A DNA stretch of 55,088 nucleotides from an archaeon (GTDB lineage: Archaea; B1Sed10-29; WALL01; JAGHAM01): positions 100,188 through 155,275 of the forward strand of contig JAIOSL010000007.1 in the NCBI GenBank assembly GCA_021107635.1. The letters run 5' to 3'. This document shows, piece after piece, positions 1 through 8,175 of the stretch (the first letter of the stretch is position 1; every line of letters begins with the position of its first letter). The notes below the pieces were generated by a model. The model saw nothing but the letters and a program-made list of their open reading frames with translations. It searched no databases and was not told the origin of the DNA. The position numbers and the translations under genes are program-made.

Positions 1-103
1 GCTTTACACATTCCTCATTCAAAGCCCATTTCAAGCGCTCAGCATTCTCTGGATGTACTCCTGTTTCATGTTCTAAGTAACAAGGATGGAAAATAAGTTG
101 CAT
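1..103 (-). CDS. Histone deacetylase-like protein, N-terminal fragment cut by window edge
   Basis: Reading the minus strand from the ATG at 101-103 gives 34 codons open to the window edge. The peptide begins MQLIFHPCYLEHETG and continues VHPENAERL. This matches the start of the histone deacetylase / AcuC / acetylpolyamine amidohydrolase superfamily, where an H-x-x-Y-L-x-H-x-T-G segment is followed by H-P-E-x-x-x-R-L. Members are zinc-dependent hydrolases that remove acetyl groups from lysines or polyamines. The catalytic core lies outside the window, so substrate and activity cannot be judged. It diverges from csl4 across about 100 bases. Confidence 0.7.
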   Translation of the reverse strand, partial: MQLIFHPCYLEHETGVHPENAERLKWALNEECVK

Positions 104-144
104 AAACAAATAGCATCAAGAGTGTATTAAAATAACGCCGTAAC

Positions 145-155
145 CATTTATAAAC
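145..155 (+). promoter_or_regulatory. TATA-box promoter of csl4-rpoL
   Basis: The sequence CATTTATAAAC lies about 50 bases before the csl4 ATG. Archaeal transcription would start near base 178-180. That leaves a short leader holding the AAGGTG ribosome site at about 190-195. Confidence 0.5.
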
Positions 156-203
156 CAGCAAATACACAATTCAACCGCTTCTTTTTACAGAAGGTGTTTT
201 TTA

Positions 204-782
204 ATGACAGAAGATTCTAAAATATTATTTCCCGGAGATTTTATTGTTGACGAGGAATTATTCTTGCCTGGAGAAGGCACTTATGCTGAGAACGGCAAAG
301 TTCTAGCAGCAGGCTTTGGCATAGCAGTCAAAGACATGAAAAAGAGAGAAGTCAAGCTTAAAAGTTCTGTACTTATTCCCATAAACTATAAAAGAGGAGA
401 TCTTGCGATAGGCATTGTAGGAAGAGTAAGAGAAAACGTTGCTTTCATAGACCTTATTCCAACAATAGTAGGTACTCACAGAGTAACACCAACAGATGCA
501 TCTGCAGTAGTAAGAGTAAGTGACATAAAAAACAGTTTTGTTAAAAGTGTTTCAGATGAACTACAAGCAGGAGACATTGTAAGAGTAAAAATCATGGAAG
601 CAACAAAATACAATGTATCACTTACACTTAAAGGACCAGACCTCGGCGTAATCAAAGCATTTTGTTCTAAATGTAGACACCCGCTTGACAAAAAAGGTGA
701 TTGGCTAGTCTGCGAGCAATGCAACTGTAAAGAAAAAAGAAAGATGGCTAACGATTACAGGCAAGGGAGGCTGAAAGAATGA
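204..782 (+). CDS. csl4: Exosome RNA-binding cap protein Csl4
   Basis: This 192-aa protein is the archaeal exosome cap subunit Csl4, which sits on the Rrp41/Rrp42 ring and feeds RNA into the 3'-to-5' exonuclease. The N-terminal domain begins with FPGDFIVDEE and G-E-G-T-Y, as usual for the family. A central S1-type RNA-binding barrel spans about residues 62-145. A C-terminal zinc ribbon has Cys154, Cys157, Cys170 and Cys173. Length is normal. The ATG has a GGTG site eight bases upstream. Its stop overlaps the start of rpoL in an ATGA junction, so the two are co-transcribed and probably translationally coupled. Confidence 0.93.
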   Translation: MTEDSKILFPGDFIVDEELFLPGEGTYAENGKVLAAGFGIAVKDMKKREVKLKSSVLIPINYKRGDLAIGIVGRVRENVAFIDLIPTIVGTHRVTPTDASAVVRVSDIKNSFVKSVSDELQAGDIVRVKIMEATKYNVSLTLKGPDLGVIKAFCSKCRHPLDKKGDWLVCEQCNCKEKRKMANDYRQGRLKE

Positions 783-1075
783 CACTCAAAATCCTAAACG
801 AAACCACTAAATCCATGCAGTTTGAACTTGAAGGAGAACAACACACCTTTCCAGCACTGTTATGCTGGGCACTACTAAAAGATCCGCGGGTCAGCTTTGC
901 AGTATACAATGTAGACCACCCTCTAATTGGAATTCCACAAATTACACTTAGAACCGAAAGAAAAAAACCAATGAACGCACTACTAGATGCAACTAAACTT
1001 CTAGACAAAGAATTCAAAGAAATTGACAAACAACTAGGAAAAACCGCCAAGTCAACCAAAAAAAAGAAAAAATAA
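779..1075 (+). CDS. rpoL: DNA-directed RNA polymerase subunit L (Rpo11)
   Basis: This 98-aa protein is the archaeal counterpart of eukaryotic Rpb11/AC19, which pairs with subunit D to start polymerase assembly. The family segments are visible: an FELEGEQHTFPALL region, a VSFAVYNVDHPLIG strand, and a central TLRTE followed by a long helix. The C-terminus is an unusual run of lysines (KSTKKKKK), a charged extension beyond the conserved fold. The gene overlaps csl4 by four bases. The csl4-rpoL neighbourhood is common in archaea, so synteny supports the call. Confidence 0.93.
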   Translation: MTLKILNETTKSMQFELEGEQHTFPALLCWALLKDPRVSFAVYNVDHPLIGIPQITLRTERKKPMNALLDATKLLDKEFKEIDKQLGKTAKSTKKKKK

Positions 1076-1150
1076 CAAATCGAAACAATTAATAATCTCT
1101 GTCTCGAAAAATATTTTTCCCTAAAGTTCCTGGAAAATGAGGTGTAAACT

Positions 1151-1915
1151 TTGACAGATTTGCTAGGTCCAATCAAAAGTATTCGCAAATTCATCAAAAA
1201 ATTAGACCCAGCGGAACACCTAAAAACACACTTGAGCTTAACTGGCTGGCAAGCAGAACTATTTGACTTAGTGATAGGCCTGGCAATGGCTGCACTACTA
1301 TACTATCTGATTTTACCATTTATTCTTGGAGCAACCCCTCCAGCAGTAGTCGTACAATCCTGTTCAATGAAAGGTTCACTTAATGTTGGTGACGTAGTTG
1401 TACTACAAGGCGTATCTTTTGAAGATGTGAACGCACCACTAATAGAATTAGATGGACCTCTAACATTTTTACCCATACCAAACGATGCAAGACAACCAAC
1501 TAAAAGCATAATCTTTTCCAACAATCAAACCCTAAAATTAGATACTAAAGGAGATACTATAGTTTTCATTTCCAAAATCAGTGGAGACCAGATTGTACAC
1601 AGAATAATCGCAAAAGTAGTGACACCCGAAGGCAGATTTTACTTAACAAAAGGAGACGCAAACAACATTCCTGATGCTTCAAAAATTGATTGTTCTGTAT
1701 GGCAAAACAATCACTGTTCCGTACACAAATCTCAAATACAAAACACTTGCACCGAAAAAGACAAAGGTTGGTCCGGATGCATTGCCACTCCAATTCCCGA
1801 AGAAGAAATCGCAGGCAGACAATACTTTGTGATTCCATTAATAGGACACATAAAAATGCTATTCTTCCACTTGATAACACTAGGTAATGGCTATCCTGGA
1901 GACTTCTGGTGTTAA
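1151..1915 (+). CDS. Signal peptidase I, archaeal type
   Basis: This 254-aa membrane protease probably cleaves Sec signal peptides outside the membrane. A hydrophobic segment at about residues 38-60 anchors it. It is followed by VVQSCSMKGSLNVGDVVVL, which carries the S-x-S-M motif with the likely nucleophile Ser72. The second conserved block, GDQIVHRI, has His150 where bacterial enzymes use lysine, as in archaeal and ER signal peptidases. TKGDANNIPD (166-175) is the third family signature. The start is TTG, supported by GAGGTG just upstream. It likely processes secreted proteins such as those at 30.7 kb and 33.5 kb. Confidence 0.88.
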   Translation: MTDLLGPIKSIRKFIKKLDPAEHLKTHLSLTGWQAELFDLVIGLAMAALLYYLILPFILGATPPAVVVQSCSMKGSLNVGDVVVLQGVSFEDVNAPLIELDGPLTFLPIPNDARQPTKSIIFSNNQTLKLDTKGDTIVFISKISGDQIVHRIIAKVVTPEGRFYLTKGDANNIPDASKIDCSVWQNNHCSVHKSQIQNTCTEKDKGWSGCIATPIPEEEIAGRQYFVIPLIGHIKMLFFHLITLGNGYPGDFWC

Positions 1916-1961
1916 CGTTAACTTAATATACTTACAGAAACCAAAAAATCGAGGGTTTTTC

Positions 1962-2669
1962 ATGAAATTCGAAAATAAGAAAAAAATATTATTCCTTACA
2001 GCATTCACCGCACTAGCCCTGATATGCTACCAAATAAACTTTTCCTCTCTACTAGGAACTGAAAACCAAAGCTTTACACTCTTCCAGTTCATCGGTCCTA
2101 TCGGAGCAGGAATATTCTCGCCTGTATTCGGAGCAATCTCCGTCATAACAGTCGAACTAATCAACGCAGTTTCCAAAGGCTCAATAGACTTGTTTGGCAT
2201 TGCAAGGATGTTCCCAATGGTCTTCGCAGCAATCTACTTCGGCACCAAAACAAAACACAAAGCCATCGCGCTTGTACCTCTCGCATCAATGCTATTATTC
2301 TGGGCACATCCAATTGGCGCTCAAGCCTGGGCATACCCACTCTATTGGCTCATACCAATAGCCACTCTCTGGAAAAAAGACAACCTGCTGTTACGCAGTC
2401 TCGGAACAACTTTCACAGCACACGCAGTTGGCTCTGTCGCATTCCTATATGCATTTAGCACTGTACCAGCACTCTGGTGGGGACTTATACCAATAGTCTT
2501 CATAGAACGAATGCTTTTCGCACTAGGAATTAGCATATCTTTCGTTGCAGCAAACACTATAGTAAGCCATCTTGGACTACCCTTCATGAACGTAGACAAA
2601 CGCTACGTACTCCCAGAAAGATTCAAGAATCTAACTGCCGCTCCGAGCCCCGAGCTTCGCTCACAGTAA
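1962..2669 (+). CDS. Polytopic membrane protein, possibly ECF S-component-like
   Basis: I chose the ATG at 1962 (235 aa). An in-frame ATG 75 bases earlier would lie inside the signal peptidase gene. The protein is almost entirely hydrophobic, with about six predicted membrane segments. It has a short basic N-terminus (MKFENKKK) and a soluble C-terminal tail. The stretch FIGPIGAGIFSPVFGAIS followed by a VELINAV helix resembles substrate-binding S components of energy-coupling-factor transporters, but I do not recognise a substrate. Its last 47 bases overlap the end of folC on the other strand, so the C-terminal residues (LTAAPSPELRSQ) are read from DNA coding both ways. Confidence 0.6.
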   Translation: MKFENKKKILFLTAFTALALICYQINFSSLLGTENQSFTLFQFIGPIGAGIFSPVFGAISVITVELINAVSKGSIDLFGIARMFPMVFAAIYFGTKTKHKAIALVPLASMLLFWAHPIGAQAWAYPLYWLIPIATLWKKDNLLLRSLGTTFTAHAVGSVAFLYAFSTVPALWWGLIPIVFIERMLFALGISISFVAANTIVSHLGLPFMNVDKRYVLPERFKNLTAAPSPELRSQ

Positions 2670-3786
2670 AAGTAGAACCAGTAACAAGAACCAAATCCTT
2701 TTCAGACGCGAGTTTCTTGGCATAGTCAAGGGCCTCGCGCACTCTTCTTATAACACTAATCCTTGTAGCCATAACACTCTTAACCTGTCCAACCAATTCT
2801 CCACAGTCCATTGGATTAGGCGCAATCTCATATTCTGTTACAAACAATTCCTCTACTTTTGGCAAAAACTTCAACATCTCATGCGCATCCTTGTCGTTCT
2901 TCACACCTAACACCACAAAAAGCCGCTCATATTCCATGCTATCTAAAACCTCTCTCAACGCACACATGCCCGCTGGATTATGAGCAACATCCATCAACAC
3001 ATTTCCCTGCAATTCAGCCCTGCCAGAAATAATCGCATCCAAACCCTTCAAAGGTTCTTTCACGCCAAGCTCTTTTGCTGCTTCCACTGCACAAGCAGCA
3101 TTCCATTGCTGGAAAACACCCAGCATTGCCAGCTTATACATACCTTTCTCAACTTCCCTCAATCTTGCACCACGCTCTTTTGCCTCGCGCCTAATCACAG
3201 AAAGTGCCTCTGGCTTTTTCTCAGCAGTTATCACAGTCATACCAGGCTTTATCACTCCAGCTTTTTCAAAAGCAATCTTTTCCAACGAATCACCAAGCAC
3301 ATGCATATGATCAAAATCCACGTTTGTTATCACAGCTACCTCAGGAATAACCACAGAAGTCGCATCTAAACGCCCTCCAAGACCAACTTCTAGCACACAA
3401 TAATCTGTTTTTCCAACAAAATATTTCAGTGCAACAGCAGTCATAACCTCAAAAAAAGTACAATCATGACCTAAAGCCTTAACTTCACTCACAAGACGCG
3501 CAAGCTCTTCACATGGAATGTCTTTACCATTGATTTGTATGCGTTCAGTTAACCTATCCAAATGAGGAGAAACATACTTACCAACACGAAAACCATTTGT
3601 TTGAAGAATAGAAGAGAGCAAAGTAGTAACAGAGCCTTTGCCATTTGTTCCTGCTACCTGCACACAATGCAACTCTTGTTCTGGATTATCCCATTTATCA
3701 AGCAATGCTTGTATATTCTTTTGGCCGTGATGTATGCCTAAGCGTGGTAGCGCGAATAGGTAATCCTCTGTTTGTTGATAGTCCAT
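2623..3786 (-). CDS. folC: Folylpolyglutamate synthase / dihydrofolate synthase family ligase
   Basis: This 387-aa Mur-ligase-superfamily enzyme probably attaches glutamate to folate or a related pterin. The P-loop is VAGTNGKGSVTT (GTNGKGS at 46-52). The family signatures VSPHLDRLTERIQING and LEVGLGGRLDATSVV are intact, as is TNVDFDHMHVLGDS with the metal-binding His/Asp. A C-terminal Mur-ligase domain carries MDVAHNPAGM. Length is slightly short for FolC (usually 400-430). In archaea, homologues may act on methanopterin-like cofactors, so the substrate is uncertain. A TATA-like CTTTTTATT lies about 33 bases upstream of the ATG. Confidence 0.85.
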   Translation of the reverse strand: MDYQQTEDYLFALPRLGIHHGQKNIQALLDKWDNPEQELHCVQVAGTNGKGSVTTLLSSILQTNGFRVGKYVSPHLDRLTERIQINGKDIPCEELARLVSEVKALGHDCTFFEVMTAVALKYFVGKTDYCVLEVGLGGRLDATSVVIPEVAVITNVDFDHMHVLGDSLEKIAFEKAGVIKPGMTVITAEKKPEALSVIRREAKERGARLREVEKGMYKLAMLGVFQQWNAACAVEAAKELGVKEPLKGLDAIISGRAELQGNVLMDVAHNPAGMCALREVLDSMEYERLFVVLGVKNDKDAHEMLKFLPKVEELFVTEYEIAPNPMDCGELVGQVKSVMATRISVIRRVREALDYAKKLASEKDLVLVTGSTFTVSEARGSERQLDS

Positions 3787-3894
3787 GAGCTAATCTTGGA
3801 GTTACAGGAAATAAAAAGATGGTGCATACCTTTTCTGGATGGCTTTTTGAACTCTTAGATTCCCTCGACAGTAGATTTCAATGGAAACGAATCA

Positions 3895-4269
3895 TCAGGA
3901 TTTCCAAAGGCCGTGCAGGCTGCAATATTCCCTTGCTCTTAATTGCTCTGCTTTAACATAGAATAGCGCTTCTGGTTTGTCTGTTGGTTTCAAGAAGTTT
4001 CGATAAGAAACTCCGTCAGCCACTAACTCAATCCACTCGATGAAATGCTCTTCTTCCATTGGGTGTGGGATAGAACCAACTTTCACTAGGATGCCTTCTG
4101 CGGTTTTTTCAATTACTGGCACGTGCTTTTCCGAGCCAGCGTCCTGTGTTTTTTCTTCTAGGAATTGCATTGGTTGTCCACAACATACCAGTTGTCCGGC
4201 TCCGCCATGAATGACTTCCACTATGTTCCCACAAATACTGCATTTATAGACGTGTTTTTGTTCGGTCAT
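3895..4269 (-). CDS. dfx: Superoxide reductase (desulfoferrodoxin)
   Basis: This 124-aa two-domain enzyme reduces superoxide to hydrogen peroxide without making oxygen, as is typical of anaerobes. The N-terminal desulforedoxin domain binds a structural iron through Cys10, Cys13, Cys29 and Cys30. The catalytic neelaredoxin domain has the Glu47-Lys48-His49 motif (EKHVP), then His69 and His75, and the terminal CSLHGLW with Cys116 and His119 completing the His4-Cys iron site. All ligands are present. The start overlaps the stop of the upstream PAS gene by four bases. The opposite strand encodes a rubrerythrin, which could dispose of the peroxide made. Confidence 0.93.
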   Translation of the reverse strand: MTEQKHVYKCSICGNIVEVIHGGAGQLVCCGQPMQFLEEKTQDAGSEKHVPVIEKTAEGILVKVGSIPHPMEEEHFIEWIELVADGVSYRNFLKPTDKPEALFYVKAEQLRAREYCSLHGLWKS

Positions 4270-4679
4270 TTTTCTTTCTCCTTGTTCAAAAGCCGTTTTT
4301 CTCCTGTTAGTTTTTGGATGTCGTCAATGTCCTGGCTTGCTTCCAAACAACCAATGTATTTGCCTTCTTTATCTCTCAGAGCAAAGTATTGTATCAGGAC
4401 TTTATGTTTGTTCTCGCCGAAAGGCAAGTCAATCCAAAAACGAGCTTTGTCTCGCTCTCCTTTTTTCATTTCTTCTAAAATTTGTTCAACCTTGCTCAGA
4501 CTTTTTTCCGGATGGCAGTCACGGATGTTTCTGCCAACGACTCCCACTGGTCTTTTGAATATTCTTGTTTCGTGTTTGTTCCAGCCTAAGACCTCATCGT
4601 TTTCATCGACAACTGAAAACTCAATTGGGATGGTTTCCAACAAGGCATCTAACACATCACTGGGAATGTTTCCAATCAT
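4266..4679 (-). CDS. PAS-domain sensor protein, DUF438/PAS_10 type
   Basis: This 137-aa protein is a single PAS domain (about residues 10-120) with a charged C-terminal helix ([12 protein letters not shown]). The segments [35 protein letters not shown] and [20 protein letters not shown] match the PAS domain found at the end of bacterial DUF438 proteins, where it may sense redox state or ligands. No output domain is attached. It is the first gene of an operon with superoxide reductase (ATGA overlap), so a role tied to oxidative stress is a reasonable inference. A GGTG site precedes the ATG. Confidence 0.75.
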   Translation of the reverse strand: MIGNIPSDVLDALLETIPIEFSVVDENDEVLGWNKHETRIFKRPVGVVGRNIRDCHPEKSLSKVEQILEEMKKGERDKARFWIDLPFGENKHKVLIQYFALRDKEGKYIGCLEASQDIDDIQKLTGEKRLLNKEKEK

Positions 4680-4697
4680 TTTAACACCTTGAATAAG

Positions 4698-4707
4698 CTT
4701 TTATAAT
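4698..4707. promoter_or_regulatory. Shared divergent promoter of the redox-stress genes
   Basis: Between the PAS/superoxide reductase operon and the rubrerythrin gene lie about 70 bases with one near-symmetric CTTTTATAAT element. It reads as a TATA box on both strands. A single element may serve both directions and couple superoxide and peroxide defence. Confidence 0.4.
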
Positions 4708-4748
4708 CTCTTGTTTTTAATCTTTCTAGAAAGTTACTGGTGACGAGT

Positions 4749-5270
4749 ATGTTAAAACTATTTATTTGTAGGATTTGCGGCGAACCACATCTCGCTGAAG
4801 AACAGCCAACCGACTGCCAATTCTGTGGAGCTCCTAAAAATTTCTTGGGCATGGCAGAAGATTACTCTGTGTTATGGGGAGTTGAACTCACTGAACAAGA
4901 AAAAACAGACATGAAAGCAACTCTCGATCTTGAAGTCAACGCAACTGCGTACTACACTGACATCTCAAAAAGCAACGAGAAGTACTCCAAATATAACAGG
5001 ATGTTCAAGCAACTGGCGCGAATAGAAAAAGAGCATGCTGAAGTCGCTGCCAAGTTCCTGGATGTTCCTCTTCCAGAGTTCATTGGCGAAAAAAGCAAGG
5101 GAAGTATCAAAGCAGATCTTGAGAAGACGAAAGAGCTGGAGACTCATGCCACTGTCCTATACAAGCAGTTTCTCGCAAATGCGACAAGCGGGAAGGTCAA
5201 GATTTTTTACACTGCACTGGTTCACGCGGAAAACGGGCACAGAGAAATCGCAGAAGCAGAATTGGAGTAA
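4749..5270 (+). CDS. Rubrerythrin-family protein with N-terminal rubredoxin-like domain
   Basis: This 173-aa protein probably reduces peroxide. A short rubredoxin-like domain has Cys7, Cys10, Cys23 and Cys26. The rest is a ferritin-like four-helix domain carrying diiron ligands in LEVNATAYY, RIEKEHAEV, LETHATVLY and HAENGHREIAEAE. The domain order is reversed compared with classical rubrerythrin, as in reverse rubrerythrins. I chose the ATG at 4749 because GGTGA at 4739-4743 sits as its ribosome site. A GTG nine bases earlier would use that site itself. It diverges from the superoxide reductase operon, so the two probably act in sequence: superoxide to peroxide to water. Confidence 0.85.
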   Translation: MLKLFICRICGEPHLAEEQPTDCQFCGAPKNFLGMAEDYSVLWGVELTEQEKTDMKATLDLEVNATAYYTDISKSNEKYSKYNRMFKQLARIEKEHAEVAAKFLDVPLPEFIGEKSKGSIKADLEKTKELETHATVLYKQFLANATSGKVKIFYTALVHAENGHREIAEAELE

Positions 5271-5279
5271 CTGCCTTTG

Positions 5280-5396
5280 TTAGAACAATTTATTGAATTT
5301 TTCCCAATCGGGTTTTTGGGTCATTGTCGCGTTGAGGACATCTTCTTTTATCCAAGGATGCCTACTCTTATATTTGATAGTTGAAACGATTTTCAA
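5280..5396 (-). CDS. Possible 38-aa small protein after mrp
   Basis: Directly after the TGA stop of the Mrp gene, in the same frame, the minus strand stays open for 38 codons from a TTG to TAA. The composition looks protein-like (KYKSRHPWIKEDVLNAT then KPDWEKFNKLF). No Shine-Dalgarno is obvious. It fills the only gap between convergent genes in the window that would otherwise be large (129 bases). It could be a small gene, a C-terminal extension of Mrp reached by stop readthrough, or chance. Confidence 0.3.
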   Translation of the reverse strand: MKIVSTIKYKSRHPWIKEDVLNATMTQKPDWEKFNKLF

Positions 5397-5399
5397 ACA

Positions 5400-6218
5400 T
5401 CAACTAAAGTGAGTGACTATCTTATCTATAATCTTCTCCAAAGCATCAACAGTTCCAGTTTCTTGTTTAAAATGAACAAACGGTTTTCCCGAATCGCCTG
5501 CCCGTACTATTCCAGGTTCTAATGGAATGCTACCTAAAAAGGGGATGTTCAAGTCCTTTGAGATTTCTTCCCCTCCATTTCCCTTGAACAAATCGACTTT
5601 CTTGTGACAGTGAGGACAAGTAAACCCACTCATATTTTCAATTATTCCTACAATTGGTACATTCAATTCCCTAGCAAAAGTAACACTTTTGCGAGCGTCA
5701 AGAACTGCTACTTCCTGTGGAGTAGTAACTATCAAAGCACCATCCAAATCTGGTATTACCTGACACGCGCTTAGTAGTTCATCACCAGTACCCGGAGGCG
5801 AGTCTAATATCAGATAGTCTAGTTTTCCCCAGTTAACCTCTCCTAATAACTGTTTTACAGCAATCGCTTTGAGTGGACCACGCCAAATAATTGGTTGGTC
5901 TGGATCTTGTGCCATTAAAGCTAAGCTCATCGCTTTCAGGTTTGGTGAAATTATCACTGGTTCTATTCCTTGGCCAAAGTCGTGTAATCCATCTGCTTTA
6001 ATTCCCAACATTTTAGCAAGGTTAGGACCATGGAAGTCTATGTCCAGTGCTCCAACATGATATCCTTTATCAGCAAGCCCGTAAGCCAAGTTAACTGCTA
6101 CCGTGGTTTTGCCTACTCCTCCTTTTCCACTGATGACGATTATCTTGTGTTTTACCTGAGATAGATTTGTCTTCAACTGTTCTTCTCTTTCCACTGACTC
6201 TTCCTTACTTTTTTCCAT
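5400..6218 (-). CDS. Mrp/NBP35-family iron-sulfur carrier ATPase
   Basis: This 272-aa deviant P-loop ATPase is thought to bind and hand over iron-sulfur clusters. The Walker A is GKGGVGKTT (31-39), with the signature lysine of the MinD/Mrp class. The switch region LDIDFHGPN and the LDSPPGTGDE block are typical of ApbC/Nbp35. A CPHC pair (Cys201, Cys204) bridges the dimer to bind the cluster. The N-terminus has a charged stretch before the fold but lacks the extra cysteines of eukaryotic Nbp35. AAGGTGAGG is a strong ribosome site nine bases before the ATG. Confidence 0.9.
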   Translation of the reverse strand: MEKSKEESVEREEQLKTNLSQVKHKIIVISGKGGVGKTTVAVNLAYGLADKGYHVGALDIDFHGPNLAKMLGIKADGLHDFGQGIEPVIISPNLKAMSLALMAQDPDQPIIWRGPLKAIAVKQLLGEVNWGKLDYLILDSPPGTGDELLSACQVIPDLDGALIVTTPQEVAVLDARKSVTFARELNVPIVGIIENMSGFTCPHCHKKVDLFKGNGGEEISKDLNIPFLGSIPLEPGIVRAGDSGKPFVHFKQETGTVDALEKIIDKIVTHFS

Positions 6219-6490
6219 ACTCGTTTCCTCACCTTACAATTACTTGTGACGTGCTGGTCTTAAAAACTTACTTCAAGAACCGACAATCATAAAAACAAAC
6301 TCTGTAATGCCATCCTCTAAAAGACATGCTTACAGCTAACGTGAGTAAAAGTATATCCTGGTAACTTGACACAATTCTAAGGCATTGCTAACTCTGAATT
6401 GAATTTTCAAGGAAGTTAAAATCTGTAATTTTTTCGCATGGAACCCTTAAATAAAATCACTGATAAAAAGAAAAGAACGGGGGAAATAAA
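6219..6490. other. 272-base intergenic region between mrp and argF
   Basis: This region holds divergent promoters: a GTTTTTAAG-like element for mrp and CTTAAATAA (6446-6454) for the carbamoyltransferase. The middle, about 6290-6440, shows no open reading frame of note, tRNA, hairpin terminator or box C/D pair that I can support. It is one of the few gene-free stretches of this size in the window. Confidence 0.5.
6446..6454 (+). promoter_or_regulatory. TATA box of argF
   Basis: CTTAAATAA lies about 40 bases before the ATG. The predicted start of transcription near 6478 leaves a short leader with the purine-rich GGGGGAAA ribosome site. Confidence 0.45.
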
Positions 6491-7366
6491 ATGAAAGACT
6501 TAATCGACCTTAATGATTACTCTAGAAACCAAATAGAAACCATTTTTGACCGAACAGAAGAACTCAAAGCCAATCCATACCAAAACCGTTTATCCAACAA
6601 AACACTAGCCATGATATTCGCTAAACCCTCCACTCGCACACGCGTTTCATTCGAAACCGGAATGACTCAACTAGGCGGGCATGCACAATACTTAGGACCA
6701 AATGATCTCCAGCTCAACAGAGGAGAAACAATAGCAGACACAGCACACGTACTCTCGCGCTTTGTAAACATTATAATGGCCCGGCTCTTCAAACACCAAG
6801 ACGCACTCGACCTAGCAAGGCATGCTAAAATACCCGTAATTAACGGTCTCACAGATTTTTTGCATCCCTGCCAAGCACTAGCTGACTTGTACACGCTGAA
6901 AGAACACAAAGGACTAGACATAGAAATTGCATGGGTAGGCGGACGCGGAAACGTCCTGAATTCACTAATGCAAATCACAAACAAATTTGATATTCCAATA
7001 AGGTTTGCAGGACCAAAAGAACGAGAACCAGAAGAAGATATGCTCTCACGAGTCAAAAACACTACAATAGTTGGTTCAGCCGAAGAAGCCGTGAAAGGCG
7101 CAGACGCAGTGTTCACAGACACTTGGATTTCAATGGGCGAAGAAAAAGACGCAGCACAGTTGTTCAAAACATTAAAACCATACCAAGTCAATGCTGAACT
7201 CATGAGCAAGGCTCCAGACGCAATATTCATGCATTGTTTGCCAGCCCATAGAGGACAAGAAGTGACAAACGAAGTCATTGACAGTGCACAGAGTGTGGTC
7301 TTCGATGAAGCAGAAAACAGATTACATACTCAAAAAGCAGTAATTTGTACGCTGCTCAATGTCTAG
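6491..7366 (+). CDS. argF: Ornithine carbamoyltransferase family enzyme
   Basis: This 291-aa transferase joins carbamoyl phosphate and ornithine, or runs in reverse during arginine breakdown. The carbamoyl-phosphate site is intact: STRTR (47-51) and HPCQ (125-128). The amino-acid side has SMG (214-216) in DTWISMGEE, and HCLPAHRG (248-255) with the catalytic cysteine, all ornithine-type. One loop deviates: where ornithine enzymes have GDGNN, this protein has GGRGN (150-154). That could alter specificity. No other arginine gene is nearby, so direction and pathway are open. It has its own promoter. Confidence 0.85.
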   Translation: MKDLIDLNDYSRNQIETIFDRTEELKANPYQNRLSNKTLAMIFAKPSTRTRVSFETGMTQLGGHAQYLGPNDLQLNRGETIADTAHVLSRFVNIIMARLFKHQDALDLARHAKIPVINGLTDFLHPCQALADLYTLKEHKGLDIEIAWVGGRGNVLNSLMQITNKFDIPIRFAGPKEREPEEDMLSRVKNTTIVGSAEEAVKGADAVFTDTWISMGEEKDAAQLFKTLKPYQVNAELMSKAPDAIFMHCLPAHRGQEVTNEVIDSAQSVVFDEAENRLHTQKAVICTLLNV

Positions 7367-7415
7367 AAAGAATTAAATAAAACGCAAACCAAAATTATGA
7401 AAGAGGTGTACTCCC

Positions 7416-8162
7416 ATGTTTGAAGTAACATTCACAGACGCTACTGTTTTTAAAAAATGCATAGACGCAATAAGCACACTAATTGATGAAGGAGAGTTCG
7501 TAGCCAATGATCAAGGACTCTCACTAAGAGCAATGGACCCATCACAAATAGCAATGGTAGACTTTCAACTACCAAAAACTGCATTCGAAAGTTACAGTTC
7601 AAATACCACAAAACTAGGGGTAAACATGGAAGACTTTGCCACAGTCATGTCAAGAGTCCGAGCAGGCGAAAGAATGGAAATGAAACTTGACGAAAGCAAA
7701 TCCAGATTAATCCTAACATTCAGAGGACACTCAAGAAGACGATTTGTTGTGCCATTACTAGACCTGGAATCAAACACCCCAAAAGAACCTCAAATTGAAT
7801 TCGAAAGCATAGCCAAACTAAACGGCACATTCCTAAAAGAATCACTAAAAGACACACAACTAGTCAGCTCACATGTTATCCTAAACGCTCAGCCAGACGC
7901 ATTCATAGTACAAGCACAAGGAGACAAAGGCGGGGTCAACATTAAAACAGAAAAAGGAAGCAAACAAATCATCGAATACACTGTCAACAAAGAAGCCAGA
8001 GCGATGTTCCCGCTCGACTACCTCAACGACCTACTAAAAAACGTAGACTCTACCACAAACGTACTACTTTCTCTATGCATGAACGCACCACTCCAACTCA
8101 AATACGACATAGGAGACGCACACATAACCTACTATCTTGCTCCGCGCATAGAAGAAGAATAA
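7416..8162 (+). CDS. pcn: DNA polymerase sliding clamp PCNA
   Basis: This 248-aa protein is the archaeal sliding clamp, a ring that holds polymerase, ligase and repair enzymes on DNA. It has the usual two-domain layout. The N-terminal part has SLRAMDPSQIAMVDFQLP, the inter-domain connector that receives PIP motifs is around residues 118-130, and the C-terminus ends LQLKYDIGDAHITYYLAPRIEEE-like. Length is normal. An AGAGGTG ribosome site precedes the ATG. EndoQ at 26.9 kb ends in a PIP-like motif and is a likely client. Confidence 0.96.
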   Translation: MFEVTFTDATVFKKCIDAISTLIDEGEFVANDQGLSLRAMDPSQIAMVDFQLPKTAFESYSSNTTKLGVNMEDFATVMSRVRAGERMEMKLDESKSRLILTFRGHSRRRFVVPLLDLESNTPKEPQIEFESIAKLNGTFLKESLKDTQLVSSHVILNAQPDAFIVQAQGDKGGVNIKTEKGSKQIIEYTVNKEARAMFPLDYLNDLLKNVDSTTNVLLSLCMNAPLQLKYDIGDAHITYYLAPRIEEE

Positions 8163-8175
8163 AGGGGAGATTTTT

